NCBI RefSeq assembly: GCF_004342625.1
Contig: NZ_SMAH01000016.1
Location: 1 to 60,473, forward strand
DNA from: Tepidimonas ignava
GTDB lineage: Bacteria > Pseudomonadota > Gammaproteobacteria > Burkholderiales > Burkholderiaceae_C
DNA length: 60,473 bases
Direction: 5' to 3'
This document shows positions 8,803-18,173 of the stretch, in pieces (within the stretch, counting starts at the first letter, position 1; every line of letters starts with the position of its first letter). The translations under genes and the position numbers were made by a program. The notes under the pieces are model-generated. The model was not told where the DNA came from, searched no databases, and worked only from the letters and a program-made list of their open reading frames with translations.

Positions 8803-8816
8803 GCGGCCCGCCCCGC

Positions 8817-10277
8817 TCAAACCCAACCCGCCAGCCGCTGGCGGTGGCGCTGCAACTGGCTGCGCACCTGCGCCGGGGCGGTGCCGCCGACGGTGGCACG
8901 TGCGGCCAGGCTGCCGGGCAGGCTGAGCACGTCGTACACATCGGCGCCAATGGCCGGGTGGAAACGCTGCAGCTCGTGCAGCGGCAGCTCGCTCAGGTCC
9001 ACGCCGCGCTCGCTGGCCAGGCGCACGGCGGCGGCCACCGTTTCGTGCGCGTCCCTGAACGGCACGCCTTGCTTGACCAAGTAGTCCGCCAAATCGGTGG
9101 CGGTGGCGTAGCCCTTGCGCGCGGCGGCTTCCATCGCGGCGCGGTTGACCGTGAGGCCCCCGGTGCGCTGCCCCGTGGCCGGGTCGCGCTCGCCGCCGAT
9201 CATGTCGACAAAGATGCGCAGGGTGTCGCGCAGCGTGTCCACGGTGTCGAACAGCGGCTCCTTGTCCTCCTGGTTGTCCTTGTTGTAGGCCAGCGGCTGG
9301 CCCTTCATCAGCGTCAGCAGCGCCATCAGGTGGCCCACCACACGGCCGGTCTTGCCGCGCGCCAGTTCCGGCACGTCGGGGTTTTTCTTCTGCGGCATGA
9401 TGGAGCTGCCGGTGGTGAAGCGGTCGGCCAGGCGGATGAAGCCAAAGTTCTGGCTCATCCACAGGATCAGCTCTTCGCTCAGGCGGCTGATGTGCACCAT
9501 GATGAGCGAGGCTGCGGCGGTGAACTCGATGGCGAAGTCGCGGTCGCTGACCGCGTCCAGGCTGTTGAGGCACAGCTGGGGTTCGCCGCGCTCGTCGACC
9601 ATGCCCAGCGTGCGGGCCACGCGCGCGCGGTCCAGCGGGTAGGTGGTGCCGGCCAGGGCGGCGCTGCCCAGCGGCAGCCGGTTGACGCGGCGGCGCACCT
9701 CCAGCATGCGCTCTTCGTCGCGCGCCAGCATTTCCACGTACGCCAGCAGGTGGTGCGCCAAGCTGACCGGCTGCGCCACCTGCAGGTGGGTGTAGCCCGG
9801 CAGGATCGTCTCCACATGCTCGTCGGCCACGCGCACCAGCGCCGCCTGCAGCTCGCGCAGCAGCGTCACCAAGCCGTCGATCTCATCCCGCAACCACAGC
9901 CGCACGTCGGTGGCGACTTGGTCGTTGCGGCTGCGGCCGGTGTGCAGCCGCTTGCCGGCGTCGCCGACGAGTTGGGTCAGCCGCGCTTCGATGTTGAGGT
10001 GCACGTCCTCCAGCGCCAGCTTCCACTCGAACGTGCCGGTTTCGATCTCGTGCGCGATTTGCTGCAGACCGCGCTGAATGTCGGCCCAGTCCTGCGCGCT
10101 GATGATGCCTTGCGCGGCCAGCATCTCGGCGTGCGCCAGGCTGCCCTGGATGTCGGCTTTCCACAGCCGCCGGTCGAAAAACACGCTGGCCGTGTAACGC
10201 TGCACCAGCTCGCTCATGGGTTCGGTGAACAGGGCCGACCAGGCCTGGGACTTGGCATCGAGCTGGTTGTGTGACAT
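8817..10277 (-). CDS. argH: Argininosuccinate lyase
   Basis: A 486-residue cytosolic enzyme that splits argininosuccinate into arginine and fumarate in the last step of arginine synthesis. The fumarase/lyase signature [12 protein letters not shown] is present, along with [13 protein letters not shown] and the TYPLDR stretch. The length suits the family (about 460 residues plus a short N-terminal extension). I placed the start at the ATG at 10277 ([13 protein letters not shown]); upstream in-frame sequence is low-quality and not conserved in character. It is transcribed away from the algR-like gene, 112 bases apart, which keeps the argH/algR neighbourhood known from pseudomonads. Confidence 0.95.
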   Translation of the reverse strand: MSHNQLDAKSQAWSALFTEPMSELVQRYTASVFFDRRLWKADIQGSLAHAEMLAAQGIISAQDWADIQRGLQQIAHEIETGTFEWKLALEDVHLNIEARLTQLVGDAGKRLHTGRSRNDQVATDVRLWLRDEIDGLVTLLRELQAALVRVADEHVETILPGYTHLQVAQPVSLAHHLLAYVEMLARDEERMLEVRRRVNRLPLGSAALAGTTYPLDRARVARTLGMVDERGEPQLCLNSLDAVSDRDFAIEFTAAASLIMVHISRLSEELILWMSQNFGFIRLADRFTTGSSIMPQKKNPDVPELARGKTGRVVGHLMALLTLMKGQPLAYNKDNQEDKEPLFDTVDTLRDTLRIFVDMIGGERDPATGQRTGGLTVNRAAMEAAARKGYATATDLADYLVKQGVPFRDAHETVAAAVRLASERGVDLSELPLHELQRFHPAIGADVYDVLSLPGSLAARATVGGTAPAQVRSQLQRHRQRLAGWV

Positions 10278-10389
10278 GGGGTAGGGCAAAGGCTGGACGC
10301 CCGAGGCGGGCTCAGGGTATAAAGTCAGAACCGACAGGGATTGTACCGGCGCGCCGTCGCCGCACGGGCCGCGCCGCAGGAGTCTGACG

Positions 10390-11190
10390 ATGGCAACGCG
10401 CGTGCTGGTGGTGGACGACGAAGCGCTGGCCCGGCAACGCCTGCGCGATCTGTTGCTCGAATGGCAGCCCAACGCGGAGGTGGCCGAGGCCGAGGACGCG
10501 CGCACGGCGCTGGCGCGGCTGCGATCGGAGCCGTGGGATGTGGCGCTGCTGGACGTGCAAATGCCGGGGTTGGATGGCTTGGCGCTGGCGGCGCTGCTGC
10601 GCGGCCAACCCAAGGCGCCGGCGCTGGTGTTCGTCACCGCGCACGCCGAGCACGCGCTGCGCGCGTTCGAGCTCGACGCGGTGGACTACCTGACCAAGCC
10701 GGTGCGCCGCGAGCGCTTGCACCAAGCCTTGGACAAAGCCCTGCGCTGGCACGCCTCGGGCGCGGCCGAGGCGACCGAGCCTGCCCCGGCACGCCCCGCC
10801 GCCACGACCGAGGCGCTCATCATCCACGAGCGCGGCCGCACCGAGCGCGTGCCGCTGGACGACGTCATTTACCTCAAAGCCGAGCTCAAGTACCTGACCG
10901 TGCGCACCGCCCAGCGCAGCTACATCTACGACGGCGCGCTGCACGACTTCGAGCGCAGCCAGCCCGAGCGCTGGTTGCGCATCCACCGCAACGCGCTGGT
11001 GGCGCGCCAGCGCGTGCGGTCGCTGCAGCGTGTGCACGAGCGCAGCGCCGGCCCGCAGGGCGAAGCGTTCGATGGCTGGGTGGTGGTGCTGGACGGCGTG
11101 CCGGAGCGGCTGCAAGTGTCGCGCCGCCAGCTGCCCAGCGTGCGCGAAGCCCTGCGGGCCGAGGCCACCGTGCTAGCATCGGGCGCATGA
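10390..11190 (+). CDS. algR: LytTR response regulator, AlgR-like
   Basis: A 266-residue two-component regulator. Residues 1-120 are a receiver domain ([12 protein letters not shown]; phosphoacceptor in [11 protein letters not shown]; conserved Lys in [10 protein letters not shown]). A proline/alanine-rich linker leads to a C-terminal LytTR DNA-binding domain ([25 protein letters not shown]). AGGAG lies upstream of the ATG. It overlaps hemC by 4 bases (ATGA). In Pseudomonas the order is argH, sensor fimS/algZ, algR, hemC, hemD. Here the sensor gene is missing and argH faces the regulator directly. AlgR in pseudomonads controls minor-pilin and alginate genes; a role in the pilus block of this window is plausible but inferred. 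Confidence 0.85.
   Translation: MATRVLVVDDEALARQRLRDLLLEWQPNAEVAEAEDARTALARLRSEPWDVALLDVQMPGLDGLALAALLRGQPKAPALVFVTAHAEHALRAFELDAVDYLTKPVRRERLHQALDKALRWHASGAAEATEPAPARPAATTEALIIHERGRTERVPLDDVIYLKAELKYLTVRTAQRSYIYDGALHDFERSQPERWLRIHRNALVARQRVRSLQRVHERSAGPQGEAFDGWVVVLDGVPERLQVSRRQLPSVREALRAEATVLASGA
11174..11179 (+). promoter_or_regulatory. -10-like TAGCAT seven nt before hemC start
   Basis: TAGCAT lies 7 nt before the hemC ATG, with no Shine-Dalgarno between. This would place transcription start at or near the start codon and allow hemC to be expressed as a leaderless message from inside the end of algR. Confidence 0.35.
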
Positions 11191-12179
11191 GCGCCCCCTG
11201 CAGCCCTACCGTCGCCCGATCGGGTTTGGACCTCACCATCGCCACCCGCGAAAGCCGCCTGGCCCTGTGGCAAGCCGAGCATGTGCAAGCGCACCTGCAG
11301 GCCGCCGGTCACCGTGTGCGGCTGCTGGGCATGACCACGCGCGGCGACCAGATTTTGGACCGCACGCTGTCCAAGGTGGGCGGCAAGGGTCTGTTTGTCA
11401 AAGAACTGGAAGTGGCGCTGGAGCAGGGGCGAGCCGACCTGGCGGTGCACTCGCTCAAGGACGTGCCCATGGAGCTGCCCCCGGGCTTTGCGCTGGCGTG
11501 CGTGATGCCGCGCGAAGACCCGCGCGACGCCTGGGTGTCGCCGCACGCGGCGGAGTTGGCCGAGCTGCCTGCGGGGGCGGTGGTTGGCACGTCCAGCCTG
11601 CGGCGCATGGTGCTGCTGCGTGCGGCGCTGGCGCGCCTGGGGCGCCAGGACGTGCGCATTGAGCCGCTGCGCGGCAACCTGGACACGCGGCTGCGCAAAC
11701 TGGACGATGGTCAGTACCACGCCATCGTGCTGGCGGCAGCCGGGCTGCGTCGGCTGGGGCTGCAGGCGCGCATCCGGCGTGTGTTCGAGCCGCACGAGAT
11801 GCTGCCCGCCGCCGGACAGGGGGCGCTGGGCATCGAAATACGCGCCGAACGCCACGACGTGGCCCAGGCCTTGGCGCCACTGGCGCACCGACCCACGTGG
11901 TACGCGGTCGAGGCTGAGCGGGCGGTGTCGCGTGCCCTGGGTGGCAGCTGCTCGGTGCCGTTGGCCGCCCACGCCGAGTGGCCCCACGGCGCACCGACCG
12001 AGGGTGATGCGCCGGCGTTGCTACGCTTGCGCGCGGCGTGGGGCGACCCCGATCAGGCGGGGGTGTTGTTGACCGCGCAAGTGCAAGCCGAAGTTGGCTC
12101 GTTGGCGCAAGCACGCACGCTGGGCGAGCAGGCGGCCGCCGCGCTGCTGGCGCAGGGCGCGCGCGTGGCGCCGGCGTGA
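11187..12179 (+). CDS. hemC: Hydroxymethylbilane synthase
   Basis: A 330-residue cytosolic enzyme that joins four porphobilinogen units into hydroxymethylbilane for heme and related tetrapyrroles. [37 protein letters not shown] and GTSSLRR are all present. The cysteine carrying the dipyrromethane cofactor is in [14 protein letters not shown]. Length is slightly above the usual 310. It begins inside the algR stop codon (ATGA overlap) and is followed 19 bases later by hemD. It is also preceded by a -10-like hexamer that may give a separate transcript. Confidence 0.96.
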   Translation: MSAPCSPTVARSGLDLTIATRESRLALWQAEHVQAHLQAAGHRVRLLGMTTRGDQILDRTLSKVGGKGLFVKELEVALEQGRADLAVHSLKDVPMELPPGFALACVMPREDPRDAWVSPHAAELAELPAGAVVGTSSLRRMVLLRAALARLGRQDVRIEPLRGNLDTRLRKLDDGQYHAIVLAAAGLRRLGLQARIRRVFEPHEMLPAAGQGALGIEIRAERHDVAQALAPLAHRPTWYAVEAERAVSRALGGSCSVPLAAHAEWPHGAPTEGDAPALLRLRAAWGDPDQAGVLLTAQVQAEVGSLAQARTLGEQAAAALLAQGARVAPA

Positions 12180-12198
12180 CCATCCCACGCCGTCGGCC

Positions 12199-12963
12199 AT
12201 GCAGCGCCCATCCGTCGTCGTCACCCGGCCCGAAAGCCAAGCCGGCGCCTGGGTGCAAGCCTTGCGCGCGGCCGGCTGGCCCGTGGTGGCGTTGCCGTTG
12301 ATCGCCACATGTCCCACGGTTGCGCCCGATGCGCCTGCCCCGTGGACCGGTGGTGAGCGGTGGGACGCGGTGATGGTGGTCAGCCCTGCCGCCGTGCAGG
12401 CGGCCCAGCATGCGCGCTGGCCGGTGCCCGCGCCGCCCACCCGGCTGTGGGCCCCGGGGGCGGGCACGGCCGCCGCGCTGCGTGCCTGGGGGGCCGACCC
12501 CGCGCGGGTGGACGCACCCAGCGCCGACGCCGGCCCGGCGACGATGGACTCGGAGAGCCTGTGGTCGCTGGTGCGGCCGCAGATGGGACCCGGGCGGCGC
12601 TTGCTGGTGCTGCGTGGGGTGTCGGCCGACGGGCGCGAAGGGCGCGACTGGCTGCTGCAACAGGCGCGCGCCAGCGGCGCCGACGTCGTGGCCCTGCCGG
12701 TGTACCGGCGCGCGTTGCCTGCTTGGGACGAGGCGCAGCGCCGTCACGCCACGGATCTGGGCCGGGCGGTGTGGCTGTTCAGCGCCAGCGAAGCTGTTGC
12801 GCACTTGCAACAGTTGCTGCCGCACGCGGTCTGGCGCGACGCCACGGCCGTCGTGACCCATCCCCGCATCGCGCAGGCCGCCGCCGCCGCGGGGTTTGGG
12901 CGTGTGGTGGTGGCCGCCCCCACGGTGGCCGCGGTGTTGCAAGCCCTAGAATCGGTGGCGTGA
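12199..12963 (+). CDS. hemD: Uroporphyrinogen-III synthase
   Basis: A 254-residue enzyme that cyclises hydroxymethylbilane to uroporphyrinogen III. HemD is poorly conserved, but VVVTRPESQAGAWVQALRAAGW at the N-terminus, LLVLRG in the middle and the placement between hemC and hemX make the call firm. I chose the ATG at 12199 because the RPxxQA motif follows within ten residues. It overlaps hemX by 4 bases (GTGA). Confidence 0.88.
   Translation: MQRPSVVVTRPESQAGAWVQALRAAGWPVVALPLIATCPTVAPDAPAPWTGGERWDAVMVVSPAAVQAAQHARWPVPAPPTRLWAPGAGTAAALRAWGADPARVDAPSADAGPATMDSESLWSLVRPQMGPGRRLLVLRGVSADGREGRDWLLQQARASGADVVALPVYRRALPAWDEAQRRHATDLGRAVWLFSASEAVAHLQQLLPHAVWRDATAVVTHPRIAQAAAAAGFGRVVVAAPTVAAVLQALESVA
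12947..12952 (+). promoter_or_regulatory. -10-like TAGAAT seven nt before hemX start
   Basis: TAGAAT lies 7 nt before the GTG start of hemX with no Shine-Dalgarno between. It fits the recurrent pattern of -10-like hexamers close to start codons in this window. Confidence 0.35.
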
Positions 12964-14060
12964 ACCAAGCCCCCGTCGAGCCCATCCCGGCCACTGCCCC
13001 GGCACCGCCTGCCGCCGCGTTGAGGTGGGCGGTGGTGGTCAGCACCGTGCTGGCGCTGTTGGCGCTGGCGCTGGGCGGCGTGTTGTGGCAGCGGCTGGCC
13101 CGCACCCAGGAGGAGCTGGCCCGTCGCACGCTGCAGCAGCAAACCGAGCAGGCCGCCGTGCGGGCGTTGGCCGAGCAGGCGCAGGCCGCCAGCGCGGACA
13201 TGCAAGCGCGCCTGGGCGTGCTGGAGATGCGCGTGGCCGAAGTCAGCCTGCAGCGCAGCCAGTTGGAAGAGCTGATGCTGTCGGTGTCGCGCTCGCGCGA
13301 CGACGCGCTGGTGCAGGACCTGGAAGCGGCGCTGCGGCTGGCGGTGCAACAAAGCCAGTTGACCGGCAGCGTGCAGCCCATGGTGTCGGCGCTGCAGGGG
13401 GCGCAGCAGCGCATCGAGCGCGCCGCGCAGCCGCGCCTCAACCCGGTGCAGCGGGCCATCGCGCGCGACCTGGAGCGCATCCGCGCCGCCACCCTGGCCG
13501 ATGTGCCGGCGCTGGTGGCCCGGCTCGACGAACTGGCGCGCAGCGTGGACGAATGGCCGCTGCGCAGCGGGCCGCCGACGCCCGCGCCGCGCACACCGCC
13601 GCCGACCCCAGGTGCCGCCGCGGCCAAGGGGCAGTCGGCTGCGGCACCGGCCGCCGACCCCGGTCCGTGGTGGTCAAGGGCGCAGGCCTGGGCCGCTGCG
13701 GCGCTGCGCGACGGCTGGGCACGTTTGCAGCTCGCGCTGCAGGACTTGGTGCGCATCCGGCGTATCGAACAGCCCGAAGCCGTGCTGTTGACGCCCCAGC
13801 AGTCGTACTTTCTGCGCGAGAACGCCCGTTTGTTGCTGCTCAACGCGCGGCTGGCGGTGCTGGCGCGGCAATTCGATGGGGCCCGGGCCGACCTGCGCAC
13901 GCTGCAACGCCACTTGGAGCGCTACTTCGACACCGAGGCGCCGTTGCTGCAGCCGGTGCTGCGCACCTTGGGCGAACTGCAGCGCGACCTGCGCAGCGAC
14001 GCGCTGCCTCGCCCCGACGAGACCCTGGCGGCCTTGGCCGCCGCCGCCGGAGGGCGTTGA
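12960..14060 (+). CDS. hemX: HemX-like membrane protein
   Basis: A 366-residue inner-membrane protein. A short Pro/Ala-rich cytosolic tail is followed by one transmembrane segment (about residues 22-42), a long coiled coil (about 45-110) and a periplasmic alpha-helical domain with LLTPQQSYFLRENARLLLLNARLAVLAR, the HemX-family core. Older annotations call it uroporphyrinogen-III C-methyltransferase, but this family lacks methyltransferase motifs and its true function is unsettled. The proline-rich insert around residues 200-225 is low complexity. A GTG start overlaps the hemD stop (GTGA). It sits in the conserved hemC-hemD-hemX-hemY order. Confidence 0.88.
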   Translation: MNQAPVEPIPATAPAPPAAALRWAVVVSTVLALLALALGGVLWQRLARTQEELARRTLQQQTEQAAVRALAEQAQAASADMQARLGVLEMRVAEVSLQRSQLEELMLSVSRSRDDALVQDLEAALRLAVQQSQLTGSVQPMVSALQGAQQRIERAAQPRLNPVQRAIARDLERIRAATLADVPALVARLDELARSVDEWPLRSGPPTPAPRTPPPTPGAAAAKGQSAAAPAADPGPWWSRAQAWAAAALRDGWARLQLALQDLVRIRRIEQPEAVLLTPQQSYFLRENARLLLLNARLAVLARQFDGARADLRTLQRHLERYFDTEAPLLQPVLRTLGELQRDLRSDALPRPDETLAALAAAAGGR

Positions 14061-14090
14061 GATGGCGCGCTGGTGGCCGTGGGGCGGGGT

Positions 14091-15389
14091 ATGGCGGTGA
14101 AGCGCATCTTTGGCTGGCTGCTGCTGGCGGCACTGGCCGTCGCGGCGGCGTTGTTGATGGGCGACAACCCCGCCACCGTGTCGCTGTTTTGGCCGCCGTG
14201 GCGCGTGGACGCGTCGTTCAACCTGGTGCTGGTGGCGCTGGTGGCGGGTTTTGCGCTGCTGTACGCGGCGCTGCGTGGGGTGGCCTGGCTGCGTGCGCTG
14301 CCGGCACGCGCGCGGCGCTGGCGCGCGCTGCAGCACGAGCGTGCCACCGTCGGCCTGCTGCTGCAGGCGCAGGGCTACCAGTTGGGTGGGCGCTTCGTGC
14401 GCGCGCAAACCGCGGCGCGCGAGGCGATCGAACGCCTGCAGCAGCCTGGTGAGCTGCCGCCGTACCGTGGAGGGCTGTGGGTGCTGGCGCACCTGGTGGC
14501 GGCGCAAAGCGCGCACGCGCTGGGCCAACACGGGCAGCGTGACGCATGGCTGGCGGCGGCCCTGCAAGGCACGCAGCCGCCGCACGGTGACGGCGTGGCC
14601 GAGGCCCGCGAGGGGGTGTTGCTGTGCGCCGCCGAGTGGGCGCTGGACGCCGGTGATCTGCAGGCGGCGGCGCAGTACCTGGGCCAACTGCCGCAAGGGG
14701 CGGCGCGGCGCATCCAAGCGGTGCGGTTGCGGCTGCGGCTGGCGCAAGCGCGCCGCGACACCCATGCGGCGTTGGAGCTGGCGCGCTTGCTGGCCAAACA
14801 CCGGGCGCTGTCGCCGCAGGCGGCCCAGTCGCTGCTGCGCGGTTTGTGGCGTGACGCGGTGCAAGCCGCCAGCGACGCCGCCTCGCTGCTGGCGGCGTGG
14901 CGGCTGCTGCAGGGCGACGAGCGGCGTGACCCGCGTCGGGCGCTGGTGGTGCTGCGCCGCGTGGCGCAGCTGGGCTGGCCGATGGACGAACCGGGCGCGG
15001 GCCTGCCGGCCGTCGTCGACGAGGCGATCCGGGTCGCCTGGAGTGGCCTGGACCAGTTGGGCGACGACGAACGGCTGCAGGCCGTGGCGTTGGTCGAGCC
15101 GTGGTTGGCACGGCTGGAGGGCACGTGGCTGGCGCGGCTGGAGCAGGCCCAGCAGCGTGCCCCCAACGATGTCGCGTTGCAATACCTGGCGGGGCAGGCG
15201 TACCGCGCCCGTGGGTTGTGGGGCAAAGCGCAAACGCTGCTGCAGCTGGCGGCCCGATCGCTGCCCGCTGGCGATGTGCAACGCCGCGCCTGGGTGGCGC
15301 TGGCCGAATTGGCCGAGCAGCGTGGCGACGCCGACGCCGCGCAGCAAGCTTGGCAGCAGGCGGCGCGGGTCGGTTTGCCGTCCGTGTGA
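14091..15389 (+). CDS. hemY: HemY-like TPR membrane protein
   Basis: A 432-residue protein with two N-terminal membrane helices (about residues 4-22 and 42-62) and a large alpha-helical, TPR-like cytosolic or periplasmic region rich in AREAIERL/AWVALAELAEQRGD repeats. This is the proteobacterial HemY of the hemCDXY operon. It is unrelated to the Gram-positive protoporphyrinogen oxidase of the same name; its role in heme synthesis is not biochemically settled. ATG 14091 was preferred over an upstream GTG at 14073 because the first membrane helix follows directly (VKRIFGWLLLAAL). Confidence 0.87.
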   Translation: MAVKRIFGWLLLAALAVAAALLMGDNPATVSLFWPPWRVDASFNLVLVALVAGFALLYAALRGVAWLRALPARARRWRALQHERATVGLLLQAQGYQLGGRFVRAQTAAREAIERLQQPGELPPYRGGLWVLAHLVAAQSAHALGQHGQRDAWLAAALQGTQPPHGDGVAEAREGVLLCAAEWALDAGDLQAAAQYLGQLPQGAARRIQAVRLRLRLAQARRDTHAALELARLLAKHRALSPQAAQSLLRGLWRDAVQAASDAASLLAAWRLLQGDERRDPRRALVVLRRVAQLGWPMDEPGAGLPAVVDEAIRVAWSGLDQLGDDERLQAVALVEPWLARLEGTWLARLEQAQQRAPNDVALQYLAGQAYRARGLWGKAQTLLQLAARSLPAGDVQRRAWVALAELAEQRGDADAAQQAWQQAARVGLPSV

Positions 15390-15462
15390 CCACGCGCTTG
15401 GCGCGTCAGCCGGTGCCGACGGGCGGGACGCCGCCATGTATTGGCGCCCAACGCCGACAACG

Positions 15463-16299
15463 TCAGGGCACCGTCGCGATGAAATCCACACAGGCCGCCA
15501 GCAGCGCCTCGGGCTGATCCCGGTGGGGGCTGTGTCCGCAGTCGGGCAACACGCAGCGTTGCGCGTGGGGCACTTGCATGGCGATCGCGTCGAGCTGCGC
15601 CAGCGTGCCGTACTCGTCCTGTTCGCCCTGCACCAGCAGCAGCGGTGCGCGGATGCGGGCGCATTCGGCACGGATGTCGAAGGTGCGAAACGCCGGGCTG
15701 AGCCACACGTCGTTCCACTGCCAAAAGGCGTTGTCCACATCGGCGTGGTGGCGCGCCAGGCGCGCGCGCAGGTCGCCATGCAGGTACGCGTCGCGCGCGG
15801 CGGCGATGGCGCCCAGCGCCACGTCCTCCACGAACACGTGCGGCGCCAGCGCCACCACCCCCGCCACCGGGTGGCGCGCCGCGTACAGCAGCGCGATCGT
15901 GGCGCCGTCCGAGTGGCCCACCAGCAACGGCGGCTGTTGGATGCCCAGCGCCTGCAGCAGCGCGGGCAGCACCGTCCACGCATGCCGGTGCATGTAGTCG
16001 GGGCCATGGCGGCCGGTGCCGCGCACGTCGGGGATCGGGTCCGACCCACCGTAGCCCTGGCGCGAGTACAGCCAACCCACACGCCCGCTGGCGTGGCACA
16101 GCGCCTGCGGCCAGTGCTGACCGCGCTGGCGCCACAGGCCCACGCTGCCCAGCCCCTCGTGCAAAAACACCATCGGCGCGCGCGCGCGGGTGGCGTGGGG
16201 CGGGGCGATGGCCTGCACCTCCAGCGCCACCCCGTGCACCGGCACGCGCTGCGGCGCTGGCAGGGGCGTGTTGGGTGTTAGGGGCGTGTTGGGCGGCAT
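15463..16299 (-). CDS. Alpha/beta-hydrolase
   Basis: A 278-residue alpha/beta-fold hydrolase. The oxyanion-loop motif FLHEGLGSVGLW is followed by the nucleophile elbow VGHSDGATIAL (nucleophile S in GHSDG), an acid in LLVQGEQDEYG and the catalytic histidine in LPDCGHSPHRDQPE. The GHSDG elbow and C-terminal GHSPHRD resemble a subgroup of unassigned lactonase/esterase-like hydrolases; substrate unknown. The N-terminus carries a short duplicated NTPLT/NTPLP stretch coded by a 14-bp direct repeat. The ATG at 16299 was chosen over an upstream frame with no conserved character. Transcribed convergently with hemY. Confidence 0.82.
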   Translation of the reverse strand: MPPNTPLTPNTPLPAPQRVPVHGVALEVQAIAPPHATRARAPMVFLHEGLGSVGLWRQRGQHWPQALCHASGRVGWLYSRQGYGGSDPIPDVRGTGRHGPDYMHRHAWTVLPALLQALGIQQPPLLVGHSDGATIALLYAARHPVAGVVALAPHVFVEDVALGAIAAARDAYLHGDLRARLARHHADVDNAFWQWNDVWLSPAFRTFDIRAECARIRAPLLLVQGEQDEYGTLAQLDAIAMQVPHAQRCVLPDCGHSPHRDQPEALLAACVDFIATVP

Positions 16300-16306
16300 G
16301 GGCCGT

Positions 16307-16312
16307 ATCGTA
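16307..16312 (-). promoter_or_regulatory. -10-like TACGAT seven nt before hydrolase start
   Basis: On the minus strand TACGAT lies 7 nt before the hydrolase ATG at 16299, with no Shine-Dalgarno between. Candidate leaderless promoter. Confidence 0.35.
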
Positions 16313-16346
16313 GCCGGCGGCGCGCACGGCCCAGGGCGCGTCGGGT

Positions 16347-16352
16347 TATGCT
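16347..16352 (+). promoter_or_regulatory. -10-like TATGCT nine nt before EI24 gene
   Basis: TATGCT lies 9 nt before the ATG at 16362, and the gap (TACGACCCC) has no Shine-Dalgarno. Candidate leaderless promoter. Confidence 0.35.
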
Positions 16353-16361
16353 TACGACCCC

Positions 16362-17261
16362 ATGCGCTTGTTGCTCGGATCGTTTTGGCGCTCGGTCGCC
16401 TATTGCTTGCACCCACGGGTGATCGCGCTGTCGCTGCTGCCGCTGGCGCTGATGGTGGCGGGGGCGCTGGCGCTGGGCTACCTGTTTTGGGACCAGGCGG
16501 TCGACGCGGTGCTGCAGTGGCTGCAGTCGTGGTCGCTGGTGGAGTTCGTGCTGGGCTGGCTCGACAGCGTGGGCCTGGGCGCGCTGCGCCACGTGGTGGC
16601 GCCGTTGCTGGTGCTGCTGGTGGCCACGCCCATCATCGTCGTGGCCGCGTTGCTGCTGGTGGCGCTGATGATGACGCCGGCGATCGTGGACCTGGTGGCG
16701 GCGCGGCGCTTTGCCGACCTGGAGCGGCGCCACGGCGGCGGATGGTGGCGTGGGCTGGGGTGGTCGCTGTGGTCGACCGTGCTGGCGCTGCTGATGTTGT
16801 TGGTGTCCCTGCCGCTGTGGCTGGTGCCGCCGCTGGCGCTGGTGCTGCCCGCGCTCATTTGGGGGTGGCTGTCGTACCGCGTGCTGGCCTACGACGCGTT
16901 GGCCGAACACGCCAGCGTCGACGAGCGGCGCGCGTTGATGCGCACCCACCGCGTGCCGCTGCTGGCCATGGGCATCGTGACGGGCTTGCTCAGCGCCGCG
17001 CCCAGCGTGTTGTGGGCCTCCGGGGCCATGTTCATCGCGCTGGCGCCGTTGCTGCTGCCGCTGGCCATCTGGATTTACGCGCTGGTGTTTGCGTTTGCGT
17101 CGCTGTGGTTCGTGCACTACCTGCTGGCGGCGTTGGCCGAGCTGCGCCACGCCACCCCGTCGGTGGCCACCCAGACCGCGCCGGCGCGCGACGCCGTCCC
17201 GCCGCCCCCCGAGCGGGTCATCGACGTCCCCGCGCGCGAACTGCCCCCGTCGTCCTCATGA
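16362..17261 (+). CDS. EI24-domain membrane protein (CysZ-like fold)
   Basis: A 299-residue inner-membrane protein with several hydrophobic segments (about residues 20-45, 80-110, 130-170 and 205-250) and the EI24/CysZ family layout, including the cytosolic RALMRTHRVPLLAMGIVTGL stretch. CysZ transports sulfate in enterobacteria, but betaproteobacterial members of this family are not proven sulfate carriers. The C-terminal tail is Pro/Ala-rich and disordered. A MoaB/CinA-like gene starts 8 bases downstream, so the two may share a transcript. No Shine-Dalgarno is seen before the ATG. Confidence 0.82.
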   Translation: MRLLLGSFWRSVAYCLHPRVIALSLLPLALMVAGALALGYLFWDQAVDAVLQWLQSWSLVEFVLGWLDSVGLGALRHVVAPLLVLLVATPIIVVAALLLVALMMTPAIVDLVAARRFADLERRHGGGWWRGLGWSLWSTVLALLMLLVSLPLWLVPPLALVLPALIWGWLSYRVLAYDALAEHASVDERRALMRTHRVPLLAMGIVTGLLSAAPSVLWASGAMFIALAPLLLPLAIWIYALVFAFASLWFVHYLLAALAELRHATPSVATQTAPARDAVPPPPERVIDVPARELPPSSS

Positions 17262-17268
17262 GGTTGGT

Positions 17269-18093
17269 GTGAACACAGACAAACCCTCCATCGGCCTGAT
17301 CGTCATCGGTGATGAGATCCTGTCGGGCAAGCGGCAAGACAAGCATATGCCCAAAGTGATCGAGCTGCTGCAGGCCCGTGGGCTGCAACTGGCCTGGGCG
17401 CACTACGTGGGCGACGACCGCGCGGCGATCACCGAGGTGCTGCGCCAGGCCTTTGCACGCGACGGCGTGGTGCTGTCCACCGGCGGCATCGGCGCCACGC
17501 CGGACGACCACACGCGCCAGGCTGCGGCCGCCGCGCTGGGTGTGCCGCTGACCCTGCACCCCGAGGCCAAGGCGCTGATCGAGCAGCGCATCCGCGACAT
17601 GTGTGCCGAGCGTGGCGAGCCCTACGACCCCAGCCGCCCCGACCACGTCCAGCGGCTGCAAATGGGTTGCTTCCCCGAGGGCGCCACGATCATCCCCAAC
17701 CCGTACAACAAAATCCCCGGTTTCAGTTGCCGCGGCCCGGGCGGGGGCGTGGTGCATTTCGTGCCCGGGTTTCCGGTCATGGCCTGGCCGATGATCGAGT
17801 GGGTGCTCGACACCCTGCACCGTGACCTGCACGGTCGCGCGGCGCAGCGCGAGCGCTCTGTCATCGTGTACGGCGCGATGGAGGCCACGCTGACGCCGCT
17901 GATGGAGCGCATCGAAGCCGACCATCCGCAGGTGCGCGTGTTCAGCCTGCCCAGCGTGGACCACCCCGAGCACGGCCGCCACATCGAACTGGGCGTCAAA
18001 GGGCCGCCCGAGGCGGTGCAAATCGCGTACGATGCGCTGCTGGCGGGGTTGCGCGCGATGGCGCAGCGGCTAGGCCCTGAAATGGTGCGATAA
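17269..18093 (+). CDS. MoaB/CinA-N-like molybdopterin-binding domain protein
   Basis: A 274-residue cytosolic protein with a single molybdopterin-binding (MoCF) domain: IVIGDEILSGKRQDKHM near the start and VVLSTGGIGATPDDHTRQA at about residues 62-80. It lacks the deamidase half of full CinA. Standalone proteins of this type are annotated as competence/damage-inducible or molybdopterin-binding, but their reaction is unknown. The GTG start follows GAGG and lies 8 bases after the EI24 gene. Its stop codon lies just before the NtrC boxes of glnA. Confidence 0.85.
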   Translation: MNTDKPSIGLIVIGDEILSGKRQDKHMPKVIELLQARGLQLAWAHYVGDDRAAITEVLRQAFARDGVVLSTGGIGATPDDHTRQAAAAALGVPLTLHPEAKALIEQRIRDMCAERGEPYDPSRPDHVQRLQMGCFPEGATIIPNPYNKIPGFSCRGPGGGVVHFVPGFPVMAWPMIEWVLDTLHRDLHGRAAQRERSVIVYGAMEATLTPLMERIEADHPQVRVFSLPSVDHPEHGRHIELGVKGPPEAVQIAYDALLAGLRAMAQRLGPEMVR

Positions 18094-18096
18094 CGA

Positions 18097-18113
18097 TGCA
18101 CGCTGTTGGTGCA
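18097..18113 (+). promoter_or_regulatory. NtrC-binding site 1 upstream of glnA
   Basis: TGCACGCTGTTGGTGCA is a full match to the 17-bp NtrC box (TGCAC-N5-TGGTGCA). It is the distal of two boxes, about 95 bases upstream of the predicted sigma-54 start site of glnA. Confidence 0.88.
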
Positions 18114-18114
18114 A

Positions 18115-18131
18115 TGCACTGTTGTGGTGCA
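18115..18131 (+). promoter_or_regulatory. NtrC-binding site 2 upstream of glnA
   Basis: TGCACTGTTGTGGTGCA is a second full match to the NtrC box, one base after the first. The centres are 18 bp apart, which suits cooperative binding of NtrC dimers on nearly the same DNA face. It lies about 77 bases upstream of the predicted start site. Confidence 0.88.
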
Positions 18132-18173
18132 TTGTAGGGTGGTTCGTTGGCCCAACTGATCACGCGCGCAACC

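Noticed and set aside
16262-16293. Two 14-bp direct repeats AGGGGCGTGTTGGG at 18-bp period
   Set aside because: They encode the NTPLT/NTPLP duplication at the hydrolase N-terminus; a small in-frame duplication, not a regulatory array.
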